DNA of 62,668 nt from Streptomyces plumbidurans (GTDB lineage: Bacteria > Actinomycetota > Actinomycetes > Streptomycetales > Streptomycetaceae): NCBI RefSeq assembly GCF_019857225.1, contig NZ_JAFJSY010000070.1:1-62668 (forward strand). Reading direction: 5' to 3'. The first letter of the stretch is position 1. Every line of letters begins with the position of its first letter. A model generated the notes under the pieces. The model was not told the DNA's origin, searched no databases, and saw nothing but the letters and a program-made list of their open reading frames with translations. This document shows, in pieces, positions 55,856 through 62,668 of the stretch. Made by a program: the position numbers and the translations under genes.

Positions 55856-56821
55856 TCAGCCCGACTTCACGAACCCCTGCTGCTTCATCCAGTCCAGCGC
55901 CACCTGGTGCGGGTCCTGTCCGTCGACGTCGACCTTCGCGTTGAGCGTCCGCGCCACGTTGTTGTCGAGCTTCTTGGTGATCGGGTCGAGGACCCCGGCG
56001 ATCGCGGGCCACTTCTTCAGCGTCTTGGTGTTGATCATCGGTGCGACGTTGTAGTTGGGGAAGAAGTGCTTGTCGTCCGCCATGACCACCAGTTTCATCG
56101 ACTTGATGCGTCCGTCGGTGGTGAACACCTCGCCGTAGGTGCACTTCCCCTTCGCCACCTGGGTGTAGATGATCCCGGTGTCCATCTGCGTGGCGTTCTT
56201 CGCCGGGATGTTCATCCCGTACGCCTTCTCCATGCCCGGCAGCCCGTCCGCCCGGTTGGCGAACTCGCCCTCCACGCACAGGGTCACGGCCCCCGGGTCC
56301 TTCTTGGCCAGCGCGGCCACCTGGGACAGGGTTCTGGTCCGGTACTTCTCGTAGTTGGCCTGGTTCATGGCCAGCGCGTAGGTGTTGTCGAGCTTGGAGG
56401 CCGGCAGCCAGGTCATGCCGTTCTTCAGGTCGGCGTCGCGGACGGCCTCCCACTGCTTGTGCGGGTCGACGATCGGCTTGCTGTTGCCGAGGTAGGTGAT
56501 CCAGGCCGTACCCGTGTACTCGTAACCGCCGTCCGCGTCCCCCGACTTGACCGCCTCCCGTGAGCCGATCGAGCCCTGGATGCCGGTGCGGTCCAGGACG
56601 TCGGCGCCGGCCGCCTCGAAGGCGATGCCCATGATGGCGCCGAGGATCAGCTGTTCGGTGAACTCCTTGGAGGTGACGGTCAGATGGGCGCCCTTGAGGG
56701 GTTCGCCCCGGCCGATCGTGCCGGGCCGCACGTCGTCGGACATGGGCGAGCCGCTCTGCAGACCGCAGCCGGACGCCGCCACCAGGACGGCGGCCAGCAG
56801 CAGACCCGTAGCCCGTCTCAT
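55856..56821 (-). CDS. Osmoprotectant ABC transporter binding lipoprotein (OpuC type)
   Basis: The 321-residue substrate-binding protein of the glycine betaine/choline family has a lipoprotein signal (LLLAAVLVAASGCG, cysteine near 19) and the body motifs VTSKEFTEQLILGAI, YEYTGTAWITYLG and DPITKKLDNNVARTLN. It is the last gene of a four-gene operon. Its ATG overlaps the permease stop by four bases. Confidence 0.93.
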   Translation of the reverse strand: MRRATGLLLAAVLVAASGCGLQSGSPMSDDVRPGTIGRGEPLKGAHLTVTSKEFTEQLILGAIMGIAFEAAGADVLDRTGIQGSIGSREAVKSGDADGGYEYTGTAWITYLGNSKPIVDPHKQWEAVRDADLKNGMTWLPASKLDNTYALAMNQANYEKYRTRTLSQVAALAKKDPGAVTLCVEGEFANRADGLPGMEKAYGMNIPAKNATQMDTGIIYTQVAKGKCTYGEVFTTDGRIKSMKLVVMADDKHFFPNYNVAPMINTKTLKKWPAIAGVLDPITKKLDNNVARTLNAKVDVDGQDPHQVALDWMKQQGFVKSG

Positions 56822-57639
56822 ACGTCCACCTCCAGCCCCCGTGGCCGCAGCAGCAGTTCGGCCAGCGAGGCCAGCCAGTCCACGAGGAGCGCGAGGACGA
56901 CCGTGAGGATCGAGCCCAGCATCAGCACCGGCATCCGCTGGTTGGTGATGCCGGTGGTGATCAGTACGCCCAGGCCGCCGCCCCCGCCGAAGGTGGCCAG
57001 CGTCGCGGTGCCGACGTTCAGGACGAGGGCCGTACGGACACCGGCGAGGATCAGCGGTACGGCCAGCGGGAGTTCGACCCGGCCCAGCACGCCCAGCGGG
57101 GACATGCCGATGCCGCGGGCCGCCTCCAGCAGGGTCGGGTCGTTCGCCTTCAGGCCGGCGATGGTGTTCGACAGCACCGGCAGGATGGCGTAGATGATGA
57201 TGCCGATCAGCGCGGCCCTCGTGCCGGTGCCGAGCCAGATCACCAGCAGCGCGAGCAGACCGAGCGCCGGGGTCGCCTGGCCCATGTTGGCGAAGGCCAT
57301 CGCCACCGGCGTGGCCTTCCTGAAGGCCTTGCGGGTGAGCAGGATGCCCAGCGGGATCGCGATGATCAGCACGAAGAACGTGGAGATCACGGTCAGTTTG
57401 ATGTGCTGCCACAGGGCCTTGGAGACCTGGCCGCCGGACAGGGCGTTCTCGGAGATCGAGTCCAGGTGGGCCTGCCGGAACCACAGCCAGGTCGCGAGCA
57501 GGACGGCGACGAGCACGGCCGGCAGGATCGTCAGCTTCTGCCAGCTGATACGGGACTTCGGGGACCCGGGCGACGGCGGCGGAGCCGCGCCCGCCGCCTC
57601 CTCCTGTTCCTCTCGCTCGTCCAGCTCGGGGGTGCTCAC
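56818..57639 (-). CDS. Osmoprotectant ABC transporter permease (second)
   Basis: The 273-residue ProW/OpuCB-type permease has an extra charged cytoplasmic N-terminus of about 35 residues and six membrane segments. The EAA-type loop EAARGIGMSPLGVLGRVELPLAVP is present. GTG 57639 overlaps the end of the ATPase gene by four bases. Confidence 0.93.
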   Translation of the reverse strand: MSTPELDEREEQEEAAGAAPPPSPGSPKSRISWQKLTILPAVLVAVLLATWLWFRQAHLDSISENALSGGQVSKALWQHIKLTVISTFFVLIIAIPLGILLTRKAFRKATPVAMAFANMGQATPALGLLALLVIWLGTGTRAALIGIIIYAILPVLSNTIAGLKANDPTLLEAARGIGMSPLGVLGRVELPLAVPLILAGVRTALVLNVGTATLATFGGGGGLGVLITTGITNQRMPVLMLGSILTVVLALLVDWLASLAELLLRPRGLEVDV

Positions 57640-58886
57640 GCCTTCGAACCCCCTTCGGCGCCCTCCTGCTCGGCGTGCGTCTGGGCGCTGCGCAGCTCCT
57701 GCAGCTCGTGCTGGTGCTCCAGCGCGTCGAGGCGGTCGGCCTCCAGCAGCTCGTGCACGGAGTTGATCAGGGTCTCCATGTCGACGACGCCCTCGTACTC
57801 GCCGCGCCGCCCGGTGACCGCGACCCGCCCGGCGTTGTCGGTCAGCACCGCCTCCAGGGCGTCGCGGAGGGTGGCGTCGCGGGTCACCGTGTCGCTGACC
57901 AGGGTGCCGGCCCGCGCGAGCGAGCCGCGGGCGCGCATGAGGTCGCCGCGTCTGAGCCATTTGTAGGGGCGGCCGCGCTTGTCGAGCAGCAGGATCTCGT
58001 TGGTGCCGCTGCCGCGCAGCCGGTTGAAGATCTCCTGGAGCGGGTCGTCGAGGGTTACGGTCGGGTAGTCGGTGATCTCCACGTCCCGTACGCGGGTGAG
58101 GTTCAGCCGCTTCAGGGCGGCGCCCGCGCCCACGAACCCGGACACGAAGTCGTCCGCCGGGTTGGTGAGGATGGCCTCCGGGGTGTCGAACTGGGCGATG
58201 TGCGAGTGCTCGCGCAGCACGGCGATCCGGTCACCGATCTTGATCGCCTCGTCGAAGTCGTGGGTGACGAACACGATGGTCTTGTGCAGCTCGTGCTGCA
58301 GCCGGATCAGCTCGTCCTGCAGGTGGTCGCGGGTGATCGGGTCGACCGCGCCGAACGGCTCGTCCATCAGCAGCACCGGCGGATCGGCCGAGAGCGCCCG
58401 CGCCACGCCGACCCGCTGCTGCTGGCCGCCCGACAGCTGGCGCGGATAGCGCCCGTGGAACTCGCCCGGGTCGAGACCGACGAGGTCGAGCAGCTCCTCG
58501 ACCCGCGCCTTGATGCGGGCCTTGGGCCAGCCGGTCATCTTCGGTACGAGGGCGATGTTCTGGGCGACCGTCATGTGCGGGAAGAGGCCGGCCGACTGGA
58601 TGGCGTAGCCGACCTTGCGGCGCAGCTTCACCGGGTCCATGTCGGTGACGTCCTCGCCGCCGATGCGGATACGGCCGCCGGTCGGCTCGATCAGCCGGTT
58701 GATCATCTTCAGGGTGGTGGACTTCCCGCAGCCGGAGGGGCCGACGAAGATGACGATCTCGCCGGCCTTGATCTCCATGGAGACGTTGTCGACGGCGGGG
58801 GCGGAGCTGCCCGGGTAGACCTTGGTCAGGGCGTCCAGCTCGATGGTCGCGCCGGTGGTCGCGTGACCGGCGGAAGGCTCAGGCAC
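57636..58886 (-). CDS. Osmoprotectant ABC transporter ATPase with CBS domains
   Basis: The 416-residue ATPase energises uptake of glycine betaine-type solutes. Walker A GPSGCGKST is near 49-57, the signature LSGGQQQR near 148-155, and Walker B VLLMDEP near 168-174. The C-terminal 110 residues (about 285-395) hold CBS-type motifs, which sense ionic strength in OpuA-like systems. The start is GTG 58886, eight bases inside the upstream permease gene. Confidence 0.94.
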   Translation of the reverse strand: MPEPSAGHATTGATIELDALTKVYPGSSAPAVDNVSMEIKAGEIVIFVGPSGCGKSTTLKMINRLIEPTGGRIRIGGEDVTDMDPVKLRRKVGYAIQSAGLFPHMTVAQNIALVPKMTGWPKARIKARVEELLDLVGLDPGEFHGRYPRQLSGGQQQRVGVARALSADPPVLLMDEPFGAVDPITRDHLQDELIRLQHELHKTIVFVTHDFDEAIKIGDRIAVLREHSHIAQFDTPEAILTNPADDFVSGFVGAGAALKRLNLTRVRDVEITDYPTVTLDDPLQEIFNRLRGSGTNEILLLDKRGRPYKWLRRGDLMRARGSLARAGTLVSDTVTRDATLRDALEAVLTDNAGRVAVTGRRGEYEGVVDMETLINSVHELLEADRLDALEHQHELQELRSAQTHAEQEGAEGGSKA

Positions 58887-59526
58887 GGATCCCCCTCGAA
58901 ATGGTCAGCCGTCCGATCAGGACGTACGCGGCGTCGAACAGGAGGGCGAGGATGATGATGCCCAGCGTGCCCGCGAGCACCTGGTTGAGCGCGTTCTTGC
59001 TGCCCAGCGAGCCGATGCCGCGGAAGATCTCGTTGCCGAGGCCGGGCCCGGAGGCGTAGGCGGCGATGGCCGCGATGCCCATCAGCATCTGGGTCGAGAC
59101 GCGGATCCCGGTCAGGATCGGCGGCCAGGCCAGCGGCAGCTCGACCCGCACCAGCCGCATCAGCCGGGACATGCCGATGCCCGTCGCCGCGTCCACCAGG
59201 GACGGGTCGACCCCGCGCAGCCCGACGATGGAGTTGCGCACGATCGGCAGCAGCCCGTACAGGGTCAGCGCGATCACGGTCGGCGGCACGCCCAGGCCCA
59301 CGATCGGGATCAGCAGACCGATCATGGCGAGCGAGGGAATGGTCAGGATGGTCGAGGTGGCCGTGGTGGCGAGGCTCGCACCCCACTCGGTGCGGTAGGC
59401 GACGATCCCGATCAGTACGCCGATCACGGTCGCCGCGACCATGCACTGGAACACGGCGCTCGCGTGCTGGTAGGCATCGGTGAGCAGCTGCTGGTGGCGG
59501 TTGCTCAGATACTCCCAGAAGTTCAC
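58879..59526 (-). CDS. Osmoprotectant ABC transporter permease (first)
   Basis: The 215-residue permease has five or six membrane segments and the EAA-type loop DAATGIGMSRLMRLVRVELPLAWP. It is the first gene of the operon and starts at GTG 59526. It lies only 21 bases after the AsnC gene on the same strand, so the operon may be co-transcribed with that regulator. Confidence 0.93.
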   Translation of the reverse strand: MNFWEYLSNRHQQLLTDAYQHASAVFQCMVAATVIGVLIGIVAYRTEWGASLATTATSTILTIPSLAMIGLLIPIVGLGVPPTVIALTLYGLLPIVRNSIVGLRGVDPSLVDAATGIGMSRLMRLVRVELPLAWPPILTGIRVSTQMLMGIAAIAAYASGPGLGNEIFRGIGSLGSKNALNQVLAGTLGIIILALLFDAAYVLIGRLTISRGIRA

Positions 59527-59547
59527 GCGTGCTCACCCCAGGGTCGG

Positions 59548-60027
59548 CTAGGTCCTCTCCGGTTCCTCCGCCGCCTGCTCCACCAAGGGGATGATCCTCA
59601 GCGGAACGGGGTTCTCCATCACGATCGCGGTGGCGGCCCGGACAATGCCATCAAAACCGACAACCCGGTCGATCACCCGCTGGAGATCGGCGTTGGAGCG
59701 GGCCACCAGCCGGCACAGCATGTCCCCGCTGCCGGTGGTGGTGTGCAGCTCCAGCACCTCGGGCACGGTCGCCAAGTGGGCCCGTACGTCCGGGCCTTGA
59801 CCCTGCCGGATCTGCAGCGTGGCGAAGGCGGTGACGGGGTACCCGAGGGCGGCCGGGTCCACCTGCGGCCCGAACCCGCGGATGACTCCATTCGACTGAA
59901 GCCGGTCCAGCCGCGCCTGCACCGTCCCGCGCGCCACCCCGAGGCGCCGGGACATCTCCAGCACTCCGATCCGCGGCTCCCGTGCCAGCAGCACGATGAT
60001 CCGGCCGTCCAGCCGGTCGATCGCCAC
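59548..60027 (-). CDS. AsnC/Lrp-family regulator
   Basis: The 159-residue protein has the N-terminal helix-turn-helix (LDGRIIVLLAREPRIGVLEMSRRLGVARGTVQARLDRL) and the C-terminal ligand-binding RAM domain (HTTTGSGDMLCRLVARSNADLQRVIDRV). It is divergent from hpd, so it probably controls tyrosine catabolism with an aromatic acid ligand, like the HpdR/HpdA-type regulators (inference). GTG 60027 is used. Confidence 0.9.
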   Translation of the reverse strand: MAIDRLDGRIIVLLAREPRIGVLEMSRRLGVARGTVQARLDRLQSNGVIRGFGPQVDPAALGYPVTAFATLQIRQGQGPDVRAHLATVPEVLELHTTTGSGDMLCRLVARSNADLQRVIDRVVGFDGIVRAATAIVMENPVPLRIIPLVEQAAEEPERT

Positions 60028-60153
60028 ATCAGCCTCCCCGAGCAGTGGTCATCCTGTACAGAAAGCCGGTGAATACCCGGCTCGCACTGAGCAGAATGCT
60101 CAGCGATTACGCGAACTATTGCGCACCTTGCGTGCGAGGGCCAGGCTGCCGCT
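60028..60153. promoter_or_regulatory. Divergent promoter region of the AsnC regulator and hpd
   Basis: GCGAACTATTGCGC at about 60112-60125 is a near-palindrome, and TTGCG is repeated at 60119 and 60128. This A/T-rich stretch, centred about 35 bases before hpd, is the likely regulator site. Confidence 0.4.
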
Positions 60154-61299
60154 ATGACGCAGACCACAGACCACACTCCCGACACCGCCCGGCAGGCCGA
60201 CCCCTTCCCGGTCAAGGGAATGGACGCGGTCGTCTTCGCCGTGGGCAACGCCAAGCAGGCGGCGCACTACTACTCCAGCGCCTTCGGCATGCAGCTGGTC
60301 GCCTACTCCGGACCGGAGAACGGCAGCCGCGAGACCGCGAGCTATGTGCTGGAGAACGGCTCGGCGCGCTTCGTCTTCACCTCCGTCATCAAGCCCGCCA
60401 CCACCTGGGGCCACTTCCTCGCCCAGCATGTGGCCGAGCACGGCGACGGCGTCGTCGACCTCGCCATCGAGGTGCCGGACGCCCGCGCCGCGTACGCCTA
60501 CGCCGTCGAGCACGGCGCCCGCTCGGTGGCCGAGCCGTACGAGGTGAAGGACGAGCACGGCACCGTCGTCCTCGCCGCGATCGCCACCTACGGCGAGACC
60601 CGCCACACCCTCGTCGACCGCTCCGGCTACGACGGCCCCTACCTCCCCGGCTTCGTCGCCGCGGCGCCGATCGTCCAGCCGCCCGCCCACCGCACCTTCC
60701 AGGCCGTCGACCACTGCGTCGGCAATGTCGAGCTCGGGAAGATGAACGAGTGGGTCGCCTTCTACAACAAGGTCATGGGCTTCACGAACATGAAGGAGTT
60801 CGTGGGCGACGACATCGCGACCGAGTACAGCGCGCTGATGTCGAAGGTGGTGGCCGACGGCACGCTCAAGGTGAAGTTCCCGATCAACGAGCCCGCCGTC
60901 GCCAAGAAGAAGTCCCAGATCGACGAGTACCTGGAGTTCTACGGCGGCGCGGGCGTGCAGCACATCGCGCTCAACACGAACGACATCGTGCAGACGGTAC
61001 GGACGATGCGGGCGGCGGGCGTCGAGTTCCTCAACACCCCGGACTCCTACTACGACACCCTCGGCGAGTGGGTCGGCGACACCCGCGTGCCCGTGGACAC
61101 CCTGCGCGAGCTGAAGATCCTGGCCGACCGCGACGAGGACGGCTATCTGCTGCAGATCTTCACCAAGCCGGTCCAGGACCGCCCGACCGTCTTCTTCGAG
61201 ATCATCGAACGCCACGGCTCGATGGGCTTCGGCAAGGGCAACTTCAAGGCGCTGTTCGAGGCGATCGAGCGGGAGCAGGAGAAGCGCGGCAACCTGTGA
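60154..61299 (+). CDS. hpd: 4-Hydroxyphenylpyruvate dioxygenase
   Basis: The enzyme converts 4-hydroxyphenylpyruvate to homogentisate in tyrosine breakdown, which is also the route to ochronotic melanin. The 381-residue protein has two vicinal-oxygen-chelate domains. The iron ligands are H187 (AVDHCVG), H270 (GVQHIAL) and E349 (FFEIIER), the same numbering as the S. avermitilis enzyme. The C-terminal helix GFGKGNFKALFEAIE closes the active site. ATG 60154 is chosen; it is divergent from the AsnC regulator. Confidence 0.97.
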   Translation: MTQTTDHTPDTARQADPFPVKGMDAVVFAVGNAKQAAHYYSSAFGMQLVAYSGPENGSRETASYVLENGSARFVFTSVIKPATTWGHFLAQHVAEHGDGVVDLAIEVPDARAAYAYAVEHGARSVAEPYEVKDEHGTVVLAAIATYGETRHTLVDRSGYDGPYLPGFVAAAPIVQPPAHRTFQAVDHCVGNVELGKMNEWVAFYNKVMGFTNMKEFVGDDIATEYSALMSKVVADGTLKVKFPINEPAVAKKKSQIDEYLEFYGGAGVQHIALNTNDIVQTVRTMRAAGVEFLNTPDSYYDTLGEWVGDTRVPVDTLRELKILADRDEDGYLLQIFTKPVQDRPTVFFEIIERHGSMGFGKGNFKALFEAIEREQEKRGNL

Positions 61300-61325
61300 G
61301 GCCGAAGCCGAGGTGGCCGTCCGGC

Positions 61326-62668
61326 TCAACTCGGCTGCCGTGAGGCCTTGTCGTCCTCGTCGTCCGCACCGTCCGGGGAGCCGGTGGGCACCGGCTCGTC
61401 GGGCGGTTCGCCGAGGGCGGCCAGGGCCTGCTCGGCCTGGGGCGCGGCGAGCGGCGAGAAGTACGGGTTGATCCGCAGCGCCTCCTGCAGATGCCGCCGC
61501 GCGGGCCCGGCCCGGTCCACATCCAGCTCGATCATGCCCCGGTGGTACGCGTACAGGGCGCTGCGTACACCCCCGCCGTGCGCGTGGTCCGTCGCCACCG
61601 TGGCGTACTTCAGCGCCTCCTTGTCGCTCCCGGTGCGGTGCAGCGCCCAGCCCAGCGCGTCGGCCACCGCGATCCCCGGCTGCCGCTGCCACTCGGCGCG
61701 CAGCCGGCGCACGGCCGCCCGCGGATCCCCGTGGTCCGCCTCCATGGTGCCGAGCACCAGCTCGCCGTCCACCCCGCCCGCCGTCTCGTCCGCCACCTGG
61801 GCGCGCACCTGGTCGTACTCCACCCGGGCCGCCTGGGAGAGCCCCAGCGACTCGTACAACTCGCCCAGTTCCAGGGCGTATTGGGGGCACGGCCGCTTGC
61901 CGAGCGCCACCCGGTAGGCGTTCAGCGCCTCCGTCGTGCGGCCCAGCGCGGCCAGCGTCCGTCCCTGCCCGGCCTGCGCGGCTCGCTGGTCGGGGTCGAG
62001 CCGCACCGCCGCCTCGAAGCGCCGCAGCGCCTCGTCCAGGTCCCCGCGCTCGAACGCCAGCTGCCCGGCCCGCTCCAGATACGCCGCCTGCTCGGCCGGC
62101 TGGGAGGCACCGGCCGCCGCGTCGGACAGGGCGGCCGCCGCGTCCTCGCGCCAGCCCCGGTCGCGGTAGACGGCCGCGGCCCACGCCTGCACGGCCGCCC
62201 CGGAGCGCAGCTCCAGCAGCAGGTCCAGCGTCCGCTTGGCCGACTTGTAGTCGCCGAGCCCGGTGTAGGCGTCGATCAGCAGCGGATACGTCGTCCACCG
62301 CTTGGGCTCGGCCTTCAGCGCCGCCTCGCCCCAGGTCCGCGCCGCCCGGAAGTCGCGCCGGGCACCGGCCAGCGCCGCCATGCCGTCGAGCGCCTCCGCG
62401 TTGCCCTTGGGCCGCACCGTCAGCGAGGTGCGCAGGGCCTTCTCGGCCCGCGGATAGTTGGTGACGTCCTCGGTGCGCCGCCCCTGCTCGACGTAGGCCG
62501 CCCCGAGGACCGCCCACGCGCGGGCGTCCTTCGGATGCGTGCGCACCAGGGCCTCGCGCTCGTCGATCAGCGTCGCCAGGTCGGGCAGCGCGGCCGGCAC
62601 CCCCGCGGCGACCGCCGACAGCGCCTGCGCCCCCGGTGCCGGCACGGCCGGCGCGCGCACGTCCGGCC
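61326..62668 (-). CDS. TPR-repeat protein, N-terminus outside the window
   Basis: The frame is open from base 62668 to a TGA at 61326 (at least 447 residues). It contains many degenerate tetratricopeptide repeats: DARAWAVLGAAYVEQGR, AERALR-like helices, LAFERGDLDEALRRFEAAVRLDPDQ and GRTLAALGRTTEALNAYRVAL. The C-terminus is acidic and disordered (DGADDEDDKAS). Such proteins are scaffolds; the partner is unknown. It is convergent with hpd. A signal or membrane segment could lie in the missing N-terminus. Confidence 0.8.
   Translation of the reverse strand, partial: PDVRAPAVPAPGAQALSAVAAGVPAALPDLATLIDEREALVRTHPKDARAWAVLGAAYVEQGRRTEDVTNYPRAEKALRTSLTVRPKGNAEALDGMAALAGARRDFRAARTWGEAALKAEPKRWTTYPLLIDAYTGLGDYKSAKRTLDLLLELRSGAAVQAWAAAVYRDRGWREDAAAALSDAAAGASQPAEQAAYLERAGQLAFERGDLDEALRRFEAAVRLDPDQRAAQAGQGRTLAALGRTTEALNAYRVALGKRPCPQYALELGELYESLGLSQAARVEYDQVRAQVADETAGGVDGELVLGTMEADHGDPRAAVRRLRAEWQRQPGIAVADALGWALHRTGSDKEALKYATVATDHAHGGGVRSALYAYHRGMIELDVDRAGPARRHLQEALRINPYFSPLAAPQAEQALAALGEPPDEPVPTGSPDGADDEDDKASRQPS

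Overview
The window is high-GC, leading-strand-mixed chromosomal DNA from a Streptomyces. Evidence is the strongly GC-biased third codon positions, frequent GTG/TTG starts, stop-start overlaps (ATGA, GTGA, TGATG), and a gene order I recognise from the S. coelicolor core chromosome: prfB, ftsEX, smpB-ssrA, matAB, narK-nnaR, sigU-rsuA, malic enzyme, hup, murA. Species names and locus numbers quoted as comparison come from memory, not from a search.

Layout. 1-4.1 kb: the 5' part of an FHA-domain protein (minus), divergent from two Ser/Thr protein kinases. 4.1-10.9 kb: translation and division housekeeping: prfB, a secreted LAETG protein, a 63-residue zinc-ribbon membrane protein, ftsE-ftsX, a CtpA-type protease, smpB and the tmRNA gene ssrA. 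10.9-17.4 kb: a minus-strand carbohydrate operon (binding lipoprotein, two permeases, GH31 alpha-xylosidase, LacI repressor) with two palindromic operators in front. 17.4-20.2 kb: an MFS transporter with a repeat-coded N-terminal extension, divergent from a LysR regulator. 20.4-25 kb: the matA-matB polysaccharide locus plus an overlapping acyltransferase. 25-29.4 kb: a Pro/Gln-rich membrane protein, narK and its regulator nnaR. 29.4-34.8 kb: DUF1772 and CGNR proteins, sigU-rsuA and a HelD-type ATPase. 34.8-39.9 kb: a candidate structured small RNA, malic enzyme, hup, murA, yqgE and a DUF3039 protein. 40-44.8 kb: an ABC importer with a GH20 hexosaminidase behind a DasR-like site. 45-50.2 kb: a four-gene, fully overlapping set related to xanthine dehydrogenase, with intact Fe-S ligands but a degenerate molybdenum site and an added 44-residue membrane protein. 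50.4-54.8 kb: a double SUKH-4 protein, tRNA-Cys, a superfamily 2 helicase and an IclR regulator. 55-59.5 kb: a secreted S16 protease-like protein and a four-gene osmoprotectant (OpuC/ProU-type) ABC operon. 59.5-62.7 kb: an AsnC/Lrp regulator divergent from 4-hydroxyphenylpyruvate dioxygenase, then a TPR protein cut by the window edge.

How the parts work together. Most blocks are small regulon modules: regulator plus transporter plus enzyme (LacI/GH31, DasR-like site/GH20, NnaR/NarK, AsnC/Hpd). The most unusual material is the degenerate molybdo-flavoprotein set, the minisatellite-coded MFS N-terminus, a closed-stem small RNA candidate between helD and the malic enzyme gene, and a Streptomyces intergenic repeat captured inside a permease coding sequence. 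No CRISPR array, insertion sequence or prophage was seen.
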